NCBI GenBank assembly: GCA_013398275.1
Contig: VZSE01011604.1
Location: 573,695-637,694 of the forward strand
Source of the DNA: Promerops cafer
Lineage: Eukaryota > Chordata > Aves > Passeriformes > Nectariniidae
DNA length: 64,000 nucleotides
Reading direction: 5' to 3'
The position numbers and the translations under genes were made by a program. The notes under the pieces were generated by a model. That model had not been told where the DNA came from. It made no database searches and worked only from the letters and a program-made list of their open reading frames with translations. Positions 1 to 12,010 of this stretch are shown one piece after another. Numbering within the stretch: position 1 is the first letter of the stretch; each line of letters starts with the position of its first letter.

Positions 1-270
1 CCCCTCTGTCCTGCAGGGCTGGCCCGGTTCCATTCCCTTCCACCTTCTCTCTCTCTCCGGGGCTCCGGCCTACCTCAGCCTGGGCCTCCATGGCTCCCTC
101 CCCCACCCAGCCATGTGGCCGGGCGGGGCAGAGACGGTGCCGCTCCCTGGGCTACCACGGGCGAAAGAGAGCGAACTCTGGGAAATCTCTGCTTTTAACC
201 CCGTGTGTCTGCAGAGGGGACTCATGTCTTCAGTGGTCACACCAGGTGTCAATATTCAAATCTGACCACT
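1..270. other. CpG-rich GC-rich patch at window edge
   Basis: This is the most GC-rich and CpG-dense sequence in the first several kilobases. About 11 CpG dinucleotides fall within roughly 230 bases, including a CCGGGCGGGGC-type box near 118-128, while the next several kilobases are AT-rich and nearly CpG-free. Two overlapping 60-codon frames (90-272 plus, 70-252 minus) show no recognisable domain. It could be the rim of a CpG island, an untranslated exon of a gene outside the window, or the end of a GC-rich LTR. The sequence does not decide between these because it is cut by the window boundary. Confidence 0.4.
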
Positions 271-3200
271 GACTGGTTTGACTAAAACTTCCCAAAAAAC
301 TCACTTCCTCTCAACACGAGGCAGATAAGCAGGGAAGAGAGAGGTAGAGAGGAAGATGTTTTCCTTCAGAATGCAAATGAGCACCACAGTCAGGTGTCTG
401 TTCTCATCTGCTTTCCGGAGAAGCCCTTCTCCTTCCCTGACTCCACAGAGCACCTCATGAGTTTCATTCTGCATCTGAGTTTAGTGCCTAAACTGGTGTC
501 TAACGATGCATGCTGGAAATATTTCTTCACTAGGAAGCCACCAAGCTTTCTTTAGAGAAAATATCAGAGCAATGCAAATCTATACCTATTCTTGAAAAAC
601 AGGATTAAAGACATATAATTGGTGTCTTTAATCTGTTCTTGTGTGTATATGAATTTTACACTCCTATCATTGATTTAGATGAACCCCTCAAAAATACATG
701 AAGTTAATGTAATTATTATGTTTTGGCTCATAACTATCCAATATGTATTGCTAGTTTTTATCAGCAAAACAAGTTTTTCCTTGTTCTGTTGCCAGCAAAG
801 TAGGGAATGGTAACACTGTTGGAGCTCAGGGACTGGCTGGGCATCAGTTGTTTGGTGGGGAGCAACTGTTTTCATTTGTGTCACTTGTTTTTCTTGGGCT
901 TTATTTCTCTATCTTTGTTGTTTTCATTTTCCTTGCAATATTATTTTCATCATTATTATTAAAATACTAACATTCTTATCTCAGTCCATGAGTTTTCTCA
1001 CTTTTAAACTTTCAATTCTCTTCCCCCATCCCAGTGAAAGGGAGTGAGCAATGTGAGTGACTATCATCTGGTGTTTAGTTGCCAGTTGAGGTTAAACCAT
1101 GAAAAAAGAAATACTGCAACCAGCACTATGCAAAAGCAAAGGTTATGTTTACTGGTCATCTATGCATGATGATGCAGGGGAAAAGAAGGCTGCAAAATTG
1201 AGAAAGCATATTTATATTAAGTAGATTCAGCCACAAAGAAGCAATTTTTGGATTGTACAAGTCCTTGTAGAAAGCTACATGAATGTTTCAATTCATCAGA
1301 GCTACTACAGAAGTTCCTGTTAATTTTTCAAATATCTCCATGGATGTAAAGGATGGCATGTTAGGATTAGGGAAAAGAAGTGCTACAAGTGAGAAAGTAA
1401 GGAAATGAGATTTTATTCTCCAGCTTTTGCATGAAATTTTCAGCAACTCATGATTTCTGTGCTCTGAAAGGTCTTGACTGGACTTTGGATGTAGAGTGTG
1501 TTGAGAAAGTATTGTGCAATATAAACATTACGGCAAAAGGAACAAAACAAAAAAAAAAATAGTAGCGAGATTGAATTGAGAGACTGAGACTGAAATTGAA
1601 AGAAAACACATGCCTCATCATTGCTTGTCTCGAGAATTTTATCTGAAGCAACTCTCGAGGGATGAAGGAGGAATTCAATCTTTCTGATATTTTTGCTTTG
1701 TATCCAGCATTGTATCTGACATGCACAGGTACCAATTAGAGAAGAACTACAAAATTTTTCATGTTAGTGTTGTTAAGAGCATATCAGAGGAAGAGATCTT
1801 CAAAAGAATTTTGCCACATCTCATTTGGAGTACTTTTGATCTATGGAATATCTTTTATAATTTCTTTTTAAAAATATAAATTAATTTTTTTTTTTTAAAC
1901 TCTTCCGTCTTTGTGGGTTTATTATTTTTTACTGCTTTCTTTCAGCATTAAATGTAGGACTCACTTTCTCCTTAAAAGACAAATGCATAATTTACTTACT
2001 GTGAGAACTACTGGAAACAGATTGATTTGTTCCCATCACTGCTTATTTTTCAAAAAACAACATTTTCATTGGCCTCAAATTAGTCCAACTTTTTTTCTAT
2101 ATTTTTTGCATAAAATTACAAGCTTTCAGTTTTAGTTTCAGAGAGATTATAGAATAATTACAGCTTTTATCAGTCATTAGTGGCCATTTTCTTACATCAG
2201 TGACTACTTTCTGTTTGCAAATTGATAAAATGGAAGCACAGTGCATATCTACTTTGAGAAGCTGTGTTGGGGTCCCTTCAGGAGTTTGGGCTCTAATTTA
2301 AATTATGTTTCTTTTTTACTGTCAACAAAATGGAATTCCTCTGAACTGTACTGGTGGTAGTAGTAAAGCCACAATCCAAAGCATATAATACACAGCAATT
2401 CTCCTGTGTATTTTTCCAGGAGAATAATTCTCAGGCTTACAATAAATACTAATAATCTGCCGAAGAACACAAATCGTGTTTCTTGCTTCCAGCTCCACTG
2501 AAATATGTGCTTGGAAATAAGTTATTGTTATTCAAAAAAAGCAGGAATTAAAATATCAGGTTGTGAATATATGAAATGGAATTTTTTTCCAGTCAATTGC
2601 ACTACTTATATATGCATATGCTACCATAATCTGTTAGTGATACAAATATGTATTTGCTTCTTTCAATTACTTTTAGTACTTCAGAAAAGGGGGTGAATAA
2701 AATTATGGTTTGTACCAGTTCAAGCATTACCAGCAGTTGCTGATTTAATTCATTCATTCTTGGTATGTTGAATCATCCAGCAATAAGATACTTTGAATTA
2801 GAATTCTAGGTTCAGATTTTAGAGCCAGCTTTTATTTATTTTCCATGTATACACAAAGCATAAAGTCAAAATTCGACATTATTGAAATACAATCAATATG
2901 TAACTCTTCATTAACATTTTTTAACTGGAATTTTAGAAGGCAAAACTATTTCAAAGTTTCATTTCTTACACAGTTCAGTAGTGTTCACTCACAGTACTTT
3001 TGTATAAAAGCCTTCTTTTAGAACTTCAATTAGAAGCAGCTTTATAAAATTATTTTCCCTCTGCCTTCTTCTTTCCCACATTTTCAATTCAGCTGCTATC
3101 ATGAAATCAGACTTATTTGTAGTAATTTTCATTTCTGTGTGACAGGGATTTATCTTTGTTTGACATTGTTCATATTAAACGTCCTACTCATCCCCAAAAT

Positions 3201-4280
3201 ATACATTTAGTTCATCTTTTGAAAGGACTAGCAATTTTGAGGGGGAAGAAGTCAGGATTAAGTTCTGATATAATAGTTTAGTTACTCAGATGCTTTTTCA
3301 AAACAAATGCCAGAATGGGGTTTCATTTAACACGGAACTTTCATACATAGGCAGGGTAAACCATATAGAGAAAAAAACAGTCTTTTATTAATATGTGTGT
3401 AGTGGAGTTTTAGAAAAGTAAGTTTCTTGTGCTTGTATACATGTAAACTCACAAGGATACTTTCAAGATTTAGTGGTAATCGTACAAGAGTCAGTGATAA
3501 AAAAATACATGAAAATAATACACATTTTTTCCAACTCTATAAACCTAGTTACTGGCAAAGATTTTAAAAGCATCCTATCTTAATCTAGACATCTTTTCAG
3601 ACAACATCAATAAATAACAGTACTTAACAGCCTCTTTCTGTATGCATACCCTCAAAACTATAAAGTGTAACTTTTCCACTTACATATTTAAAATAATGTT
3701 TCTCTTTGAAATTGTCATTTCCAAGTGTTTTTGCATGTTTGGACATGAACACAATTTGAAAACTTTTATTTTAAATATGGTTCATAATTCAAGACTTAAA
3801 TTCAAGTTGTTAGTTCATTTCCATTGACATATATTTAATTAGGATAAATCTTGTAATATTCAGCTTCTGAATGATGAGAAATGTTCTGATTCTGTAATGT
3901 CTTTACAAAATGGAAATGAATTGTGATAGCAAGCTCTGGAATAACCTATTTTTATTTGTAAGGTATGAGTGAATATATTTAGAAGATGACAGTACAACAG
4001 CCTACAATGCATAGCAATTAAGAACAGTTTCCAGTTAGACCATAGGTCTGATTTAAATAATTCTATAAAGTTAAGAATAAATTATGTAAGCAAATGTGTT
4101 CTATAAACCAACTTGTTTCAGCAGAAGTAATATGCACTGTGGCTGTTTAATCAGGTATAATTAGTTTACATGTACAGCTCTTTTGAGAAAGGGGAAAAAA
4201 GGGTTTTAACTGCAAATGTCCTACTTTTCCCTCTCCTCCCTGTATACTAAGTTTGTATCAAGTTTACAGCTGGCATGGAT
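271..4280. other. AT-rich unique intergenic sequence
   Basis: I see no repeat family, RNA gene or coding exon here. Open frames are under 100 codons and lack domains. A- and T-runs are common (for example near 1549-1559 and 1885-1896). The sequence is consistent with intergenic or intronic DNA. Confidence 0.6.
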
Positions 4281-4315
4281 GAGCTTCAAAAGAATGACGC
4301 TGGGGGACAAACTCT

Positions 4316-4942
4316 GTGACTATGTGCCTTGTTCCCTCCCTGCACCTCCAGCCTCCAAACATCTTCTTCCAGCACACCTGGGAGATTGCTTGTGTCCAGG
4401 ATGTCATCCCTTCCCTGTCGAAGGAGGCCTGTGATCAGGGTATACATCCAACACTGTACACAATGATACAACTGGGTTATAATAAAGTTGAATACGAACT
4501 AATAAAGATATTCTGTACAATAACAAAATGTTTGATTTCTTTCGGTTTTTATATGCTCTCTCCCCCAGCTCACATCTATATGGTATCAGTAAGGTTTTTA
4601 CTTCCTTCAAGGTCCTGCCTAAATGGCTTACAAATCTCAGCCTGCAAAGTTGTTTTGCTATTACTGATGGTGGCTGGTGAAAGAATATTAAATATATTCG
4701 GTACTTCAAATGGAGAAGAAAAGGAAAAAAAGCTGATGGTCTCAGGTCCTTTGACACCAATGATGTCCTTGTCCTCAGTCCTCCACAGCAATGGCCACCA
4801 CGAGACCTGGGAGGATGACACCCAAAGACATCTCAATGGGACTGTGTTGTACTTTTGTGTCACCTGTAGCACCATTGCCACTGTGCCAGCACAGATACTG
4901 CATGATCCTCCAGATGAAAATATTGCTCTCTTCCACATCTAG
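4316..4942 (+). other. Unassigned 208-codon open frame overlapped by antisense frames
   Basis: This is the longest open frame in the window (208 codons from ATG to TAG). I do not recognise the product: there is no signal peptide, repeat or known motif, only a short hydrophobic stretch around residues 108-118 (KVVLLLLMVA). The complementary strand is also open: minus frames at 4576-4938, 4775-5008 and 4971-5312 overlap. The minus strand contains an ATG near 5080 followed by a start resembling MAAKVPIPRIPF, then a stop and frame changes. Frames open on both strands over roughly 1 kb suggest a decayed coding or repeat-derived sequence, possibly a processed pseudogene on the minus strand, rather than a living plus-strand gene. 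No splice or promoter evidence supports expression. Confidence 0.2.
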
Positions 4943-5254
4943 TAACTTTGAGTACTTTTTCTGGCCAAGTTCATAAGTTGTCAGGTATTGTGTTGTCTTT
5001 TTCTCCATAAGGTGCCTTCTTTATCTGCTGCAGCATGTCCTCAAGGAAGGGTATCCTAGGAATGGGTACCTTGGCAGCCATCTTTATCTTCCTCTTGCTA
5101 CAGCAGAGGAGGACTGAGAGTGGAACTGACAAATAGGGAGATTTTGTCACTATCAGAAAATCACTTAAAAAAAATGAAAGTAAGTATTTAAATTCTTGAG
5201 AGCTTCTAGATGTTTTCCTGCACTGTGAATTGCCATTGGCCATTCCTCTCACAA

Positions 5255-5300
5255 TCCCAGGACCCTGCACTTCACCTTGTTGAACCTGATATAGTTGCAT
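5255..5300 (-). repeat. CR1 fragment (short)
   Basis: The stretch reading ggaccctgcacttcaccttg and then ttgaacctga resembles the antisense of the CR1 ORF2 segment just downstream of the reverse-transcriptase core. The same motif occurs in the longer minus-strand CR1 at 46056-46084 (ggaccctgcactggcccttg followed by ttgaacctca). Only about 45 bases are alignable by eye, so the copy is either very short or heavily diverged. Confidence 0.5.
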
Positions 5301-5310
5301 GATAGAAACC

Positions 5311-7822
5311 ATCCTGCATCTTTCACCTGCTTAATGGGCCCTGCCTGATACTTTTCTTCTTCAGTCTTCCTCTTTCACATTTCATCTACCAGAAGGAGCC
5401 TTACAGAAGTTCACAGGACCCTGAGGACCTGCCTGTGCCCTGGAAATCAGCAGAGAAGGATTGTGCTCCTGGTACACCTTGCTTGCAGTAGGGTGAGAGC
5501 AGATGGTTAAGGACTAAGATTAGTGTCATGATCTGTGGCTGGAGATGGAGTTACTAGTTAAGGTAGGTGGATTTGTATCATGGAATGGTTTCTAAACAGG
5601 TATAAGGAAAAAAACTGGATGAATGAATGGCCAATTTACACAGTGGTATCCTCTTAGCAACCTCTTCTCCTACTAAGTTTGGGGATTCAAACCGGCTGGC
5701 TAGCTGAATCTTCACATATCCTCACATGATAAACTAATCAGTCTTCATATAGTGGCAAGATAGGCAGATCCTGAAATCTCCTAAGTTTTCCTGATCGTCA
5801 GAAGTATCCCTACCTTCCGCTCTAAGCTTTAAGCATCTCTTCTTCACCATCCTGGTTGCCCACCTACCAAAATGACCAGAAAAGGAACAGAAAATCTTTT
5901 AGCCTTCTGCCAATTGGCTATGTGCTGATGGTCTATCTTAAGTTGCAGGGCCCAGCAAGATGTAGGTCCTCCTACCATGTGTGCCCAATAACTGAATCAG
6001 AACTGGATTTTTATTTTATATTTGCATGAATAGAAGATTTCAGACTTGTATTAACATTATTCAAGAACCAAAATCACCTGAAGTGAATGGGGATAAAGAG
6101 ATCAGATATTCAAAATATTTATTTTTCACGCTGTGCAGACAGAGCTGTAAGGTGATAATTTAAAGAAGGAAACACCTTAGACAAAAGAAATTTAACTATT
6201 TGAACAATTAATTTATTGAACTTTTGTCTTAATCTGCACACAGATTTCCCACTTTCTAGCCTGTATATAAAACCTCAGGACATGTTGGATTTAAAAAAAG
6301 ATATATACAAATGCTATTAGGATCAATAGAAGGTGCTCAGGATTTCTTAATTAAAGCCCATTAATCAATTGTACAAGTTAGACATCTCTTAAATAAAGGT
6401 ACTTCCAAACAGTACACTTCATGCTAACAAATTCAAAATCTGTTCCTGTCAACAATATACTTATTCCAAAAATTGTAAACTGATGATTGTGTGCAATACT
6501 ATTTTGTGTTGACTGAAAGAACATGCCCGTAAGAACTGTCTTGCACTATGAACACAGCATATGAAATATCACACATTACATCATTCTAAAGAGTCCTTGT
6601 TCACTCTCTATGGCTTCGATCTCTGCCAAAGGGCAATCTTCTGAGACAATAGATTGAGTTCAGACTGAAAATTAATAGTAGCAAAGCAATATCCTGACCA
6701 GTTAAAACATAGACCTGACTCTTTGAAAAGGGTGATTTTACACAGTTGAAAACAGTTATGGACAAAATCAAGTGGGAGGAAATACTGAAACATAAAAGCA
6801 TGAATTATGATTGGGAATTATTTAAAAATACTTTTTGAAATGTCAAAGCCTCCCACAATTTTATGGTCATGAAAGAGTACTTCAGTAAAATAACCACCTT
6901 TGTTAAAGTGAGATGTGGAAATGGCAATAAAAACATTTTTTCAAAACTGCAACATGCAGAAAAAAGAGAAGCATTCAGAAGAGACCAAAAATTCTGGAAT
7001 GTTGTAGCAGCACCACAGTCTGTGTATATCCTTTAGAGTTAAGAATGATAAGAACAAATTTTATTAATTTACTGAGAACAAATGAAATGTACAATCTGCA
7101 ATATCAAAAGCTGATAATAACTAAAAGTGCTAAAATGACTAAGCAAAATTCACAAATCATACAAATATTACATAAATATTCTACTTTAATCCCTAAAAAC
7201 ATACAGAAAAGGAAAAGCTAATGTGTCAGTTTTAAGAAAGGTGTAATATCTAAAAGCTGAGAGGGCTGATAGCCAGCAATATCAAGAAAATGGGACATAG
7301 GTCTCCATTCATTAAGTATGTAGGCAGCTGACTCTGGCAGCTCTGAAAAAACCAACTAAGCTCTCTCCTGAGAGCAAAAGAATGGGTCAGTCATCATGGA
7401 ATAGAAATCAGAAAAGCTTTAAGTTTGAATGATTAGCTGCTTCAAATAAGGTAATAGAAACTGTTTATCTCAGCAAAGACAAATCCTCTGGCACATCAAG
7501 GTTCTACCCAACACCATTGGAAAATGCCTTATATTTCACTAAAATAGTGTCAGGGTGGAGTTTGGGATATTTTTTGACATACTTTTGACATATTTTTCAA
7601 GACCCTGGAAAGAAGCTTTATTTTTAAATCATTCTTGGAGGTGTGACCATAGTAAGAGTTAGGTGGCGATATATGACTACTTCCCAAACTGTGTGTATGT
7701 TTTATATAATAACAGTTTAGTGTCAAAACTACATTTTTTCTGTCCAATTGACCTGTCATTATTTTATGCAAAGATGTTACAAGTAACTTGACCTCCGTGT
7801 AATTTCTACAGTAATTAGAATG
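5311..7822. other. AT-rich unique intergenic sequence
   Basis: No repeat family, RNA gene or coding exon can be supported. Frames of 60-73 codons at 6.6 and 7.6 kb have no recognisable content. Confidence 0.6.
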
Positions 7823-7869
7823 GTTTATTCCTTACAGAAGGAATAAACAGTAAGCTTTGTTTACTGTTT
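7823..7869. repeat. Two overlapping, mutually exclusive hairpins
   Basis: The first stem is an 11-bp perfect inverted repeat, gtttattcctt (7823-7833) and aaggaataaac (7838-7848), with the 4-base loop acag. The second stem is a 9-bp perfect inverted repeat, aaacagtaa (7845-7853) and ttactgttt (7861-7869), with loop gctttgt. The right arm of the first shares four bases with the left arm of the second, so both cannot form fully at once. The symmetry is directly visible. Any function in RNA or DNA is inference, and chance is possible in AT-rich DNA. Confidence 0.6.
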
Positions 7870-8277
7870 TGGGGGAAGGAAGATTTGTCTAGGTCTATAC
7901 TGCTTAATGAAATAGACTCAAAAAATAATGCCTGGCTCCCAAGGCCCAATGAGTGTATTGAACTCACATCCACAAGATCACTTTCACCTTCCTTGCCTCC
8001 AAAGCTTTCTGGCTGCATTTATGGCTCAGTGGATATGACATGGGCTTTTTATCTGTCTAGAAACAAGTTTGCACCATGCACAGCTTTTGTGTGGTGTGTA
8101 TAGGACAGTCAGCACTTACAAAGAACATAATGCCTTGTTATTCTCCATTTACTTCCTCACATAATAGATTGGTGCTGGTACTTCTGTCATTTTTGTGACT
8201 TCTTTCATTTTTGTCACCTCTACATTTGCTGGTAGTGTTCATGACAGAGACAGCTTTTGATGCTACTACTGGCCTGC
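7870..8277. other. Unique intergenic sequence
   Basis: Only small, unrecognised frames (7885-8103 plus, 7815-8018 minus) occur here, and they overlap each other. Nothing else is supported. Confidence 0.5.
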
Positions 8278-8690
8278 TCATTTGATGTAGGGATTTGAGC
8301 GTCTTCCTTTGCAGATAATGTCCTTAGCAGACTGCCTGGGGGCATGATCTGGGCACAATTTGGTGAATGTCTCCCAAATTTTAAGGACTGAGGGCAGGTC
8401 CATATCAGAAAACAGGCTTATCTTGGCAGCACTGTGCTTTTGGGTCTGGAAGAGGGTCAGCATGCACAGTTTATACTGTAAGAAAGTCATGACACTCCTT
8501 TGCCATGTCTCCTGCAGCCTGCAGGAGAGGGTTGTGGGTTCTGTCTGCCTGCATATTTGAAGATGTTCTGCTGTGTGGTGCCACTGCCCAGACACACAGA
8601 GATGTAGCGATGTCCTCAGCCATTGTCACTGACGTGCTTCTGCTGAAGCAGACCCATCTGAGGTGTTGCACGTTGGGTGTCCAGTACTGA
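8278..8690 (-). other. Unassigned overlapping open frames, possibly a decayed coding sequence
   Basis: The interval is less AT-rich than its surroundings and stays open in two minus frames (105 codons at 8278-8595, 66 codons at 8471-8671) and two plus frames (8360-8560, 8505-8690). The minus frames carry hydrophilic, Cys/His-containing sequence but no motif I can name. Frames that continue each other with a shift would fit a processed pseudogene or an old retroelement fragment. I cannot identify a parent gene. Confidence 0.2.
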
Positions 8691-8993
8691 GTGGGTGTTC
8701 ACCAGATTGTCATGAAAGCCAGTCTCTTACTACAAATTCAAACTGCAGAAAAACCTTGAAGCTGAACACCTGTGTCCTGAACTCTGCCTGCTCATGAAGA
8801 GCCAAGAAATTGGCAGGTGCAAGGGGACAGGGGGCTGCTACTTCATGGGTAACCATATGAGTGGAGTTGATATTGAAGGTTAAGGATATTAGGAGAGTTG
8901 GGAAGTTTTGGGGGAGAATTTGTCCTGGATATTTGCCACTTAAGACAATCAAAATCCTCTCCTAAGAGCATATCTTTCATTATAGCAACGTGG

Positions 8994-9145
8994 GGAGGAA
9001 AGTGTTTCTCTTCTGTGCAGCAGCTTATGTGCCCTCAGATGGATCCAGAAAGGATCATGGACCCCTTTCCAGCCCTGTAGGGCAGGAACATTCCTGCTTG
9101 GAAGGATGTATGTGCAAGCTGCACAGAAGAGAAACACTTTCCTCC
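8994..9145. repeat. Perfect 27-bp inverted repeat with 98-bp spacer
   Basis: The left arm at 8994-9020 (beginning ggaggaaagtgtttctcttc) is the exact reverse complement of the right arm at 9119-9145 (ending gagaaacactttcctcc). The spacer is 98 bases (9021-9118). Outside the arms the match continues only patchily (tatagca and ctatagc). A perfect 27-bp inverted match in old unique DNA is far beyond chance and implies a recent or conserved fold-back, a small foldback or MITE-like element, or a local inverted duplication. No flanking target-site duplication is obvious. Confidence 0.8.
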
Positions 9146-11976
9146 TACTATAGCTTTTTTAAAGACTCTTCAATGAACTACGGCTTTAAACAACTATAAG
9201 CTTCATACAGAAAATTCTAGATAAGGTGGTCCAGCATGTAATAGGCAATTAAGCTGAATATATGACCCTAAAGGTGCATTTAGGTTGTAAAAGCCAGGAA
9301 GGTGCCTCTTGAAACTCCTTACTTGCATCCAGTAGTCAATTGTCATCATTCGTGTCAGTCAGTGAAGGTGGAAAATTAAACTGCCCTTATCTGAGAATTT
9401 TTCTTAATACCTCATCAGATTTTTACACATTAGAATTTTTAGCTTCTCTACAGTCTCCTTGTTCTCTCTTTTATATCAGAGCTTGATAAAAGGATAGGCA
9501 AAGTTGCTCCATCTCTCTTTGACCCCATTATCACAGGTCTGTAATCATTCTTGCCAACCTGGGGGACTAGAAGTGATCAGCATTTTTGTGGCTTGCAACA
9601 GTTGAAACAGCACACGCTTAACTCTTTCCCTGTATTTTTTTCCCATAAATCCTCTCACTTGTATTAAAAAAAAAATGTTAAATTGACTTAAAGCTACTGA
9701 ATCTGATAATTTCTTCCAGTTGGATCATGTCACAATTAGGCTGGTCACATGAATAGAAAAATTATTCCTTGTATTTCAGTTTCAGTCTTTATTCAGAGTT
9801 TGTATTCAAGCATGAAAACTTTTGTTAGGTATCTAAATGTCTCCTCCCTGAGCAGATTTAAAAGTGATTTTAAAGGTTTGTAGATGCTTGGGACACACTC
9901 ATTCTTTAAGCTGTGCTTATCAGTATGTACAATGATATAAAATACAAACTATTTTCCAAGATTCAAATAGGAGCCCACTATATACAATATAACAAATTAT
10001 TCTCAACCTTCTGACTGTGATTTCATGGCTTTACACTCATAGAGGCCAATATTATGTTTCTTTCTGAAATAAAAGTCAATGACAGGTGTGGTTGTCAGCA
10101 TGACAACTTTCTTCAGGAGAAAAGAAGAGAATGCATTGTTTGTTGAATATAAATTAAAATACAGAACTCCTCATCTATCAGCTCTTCAGCTGAGGGCTTC
10201 AGACCACTTAATGATTGCTCCACTCTCCATATTCCTCAGTCAGCCACCATAGTTTGAATGCAGTCCTGGAAGCCTAGTCAGTAAGGAGAAAAGATCATGA
10301 GATTTCCAGAAACAAGTTCAGAACAGAAGTTATTGCTGCAGCTTCTTTTCTCTCTCTGTTCTGTTTATCTATGTGAAACAGGTGGCTGAAAGCCATTTTC
10401 TAGTGCAGTAAGACAAATACGTAGCAACAGCTTCAGTGCTGCAAACTTACTGTAGTGTAAGTATAACATTGTTCAACTTGTTTTCTGGTAGTACAATGAG
10501 GGTTTCTACCTCAAGGTGCCTGGTGTCTTCTGGTAACCCTGACTAAATCCCAATGAATTTTTTTATGTCATTATCTTTTTACATTAACAGAGGTTAATTC
10601 TTGAGGCATTTCTCATGTATACGCACAGCTAAGTTTTACTGCAGATTAAATTCAAGTATATAGACAGTGCAGGCCTTGAAAATGAACTTAAGGATTGCTC
10701 ATTAGAGCAGTGGTCAGAAAGAATAATCATCTGTGTCTCTGTCTTGTTCACAAACTCCAAGTTCAAAGGCAGCTATTGGTCTCCAGAAAATACTCAAATA
10801 TTATATTGGGATCATAGTGGCTAAGGAGTTACATTTTCTTCTCAGCCTGTAACTGTTGCTAATGCAAATTCATTAAAGCATTCAAGAATAAAGTAAAAAT
10901 ACCCTATCTTCCCACAGAAGTTGTGTTCTGGTGTCTTCTATAAATTTGACATGTAAGAACTGGGTCTGAAGTCAAATCATGGAGCCATGCAGAACTTATT
11001 GTACTCTGCTTTATTTTTGTAAATACATACTTTGTTAAGGTGAGGGATAGAGAATATTTGAAACTATTGAATATATTAAATATTTGAACCATTTCCGAAG
11101 GGCTGATACCTAAGCAATTCCCCCATATTTACATTTCTCCCATCCTGGATTAAGACTGCATTGTTTGCAAATTCTCTGACCATGATTTGACATTATGCAA
11201 ATTTGCTAGCTGAAAAAAATATGGAGGAAAAAGCACAGGCATACTGGAAGAAAATAGAACTTATTATCTTACACACTGCTCCATAGTATGAAATATTAAC
11301 CTTCTTGTAGGTTTTTTTATAATACAAATTCTGTTTGTGTTTCTTCTATTCTTCTCACAACAATAGACATTTGTAAGTAAGTCCACTCATGATTCTGAGC
11401 ATCTGTTTTCCATTCTTTCTGCAGGCATCTTCAAGGCATGCCACATATTTTCTGTCTTCTGCTGTGAGAATACAATGAACATGAACAAAAACTTATGGCA
11501 CGTTTGTTCTGTATTACTGAGCTTTGCATGATTTTTTAAGCAAAATTAACCTGAAAAATGAAATTACATTTGTATACAATAAAAATTACAACATACTGAT
11601 TTTCAAAGTCCAGTTGTTCATAACATGCTAAACACTTGCTAAGATATCTAGTAGTCTTGCTAGGAACTTAGTAGTTACGATAGTTACTCTCTTTGTAAAG
11701 CAAAAATAATTTTACAGTTAAAAAAATAATTTTTTTCCGGTTATTTGCACACTTAAGGGCAAAAGCCAGCTTGAAATTGTATTTTGGTATTTTATCTACC
11801 TATGTGAATTGCACAGCCTGCAACTCAAAAGTTAATGAACCACACAGGGCACTTAGAAACCAATGGTCCATAGGAACTTTAATATATTGTACATACACCA
11901 TACAGTTCTTTCTAATTCATTTATTTTTTGTTCTCTCAAGTGAGGTATTTCTGCATTAAATAGAATCTAAATCAGC

Positions 11977-12010
11977 TGTGTATACACAAACTTGAAAATA
12001 TATTTTCAAG
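11977..12010. repeat. Adjacent perfect palindromes (12 bp and 20 bp)
   Basis: tgtgtatacaca (11977-11988) is a perfect 12-bp palindrome. Two bases later cttgaaaatatattttcaag (11991-12010) is a perfect 20-bp palindrome. Both have zero-length loops and could extrude as small cruciforms or be dimeric protein sites. Function is unknown. Confidence 0.7.
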
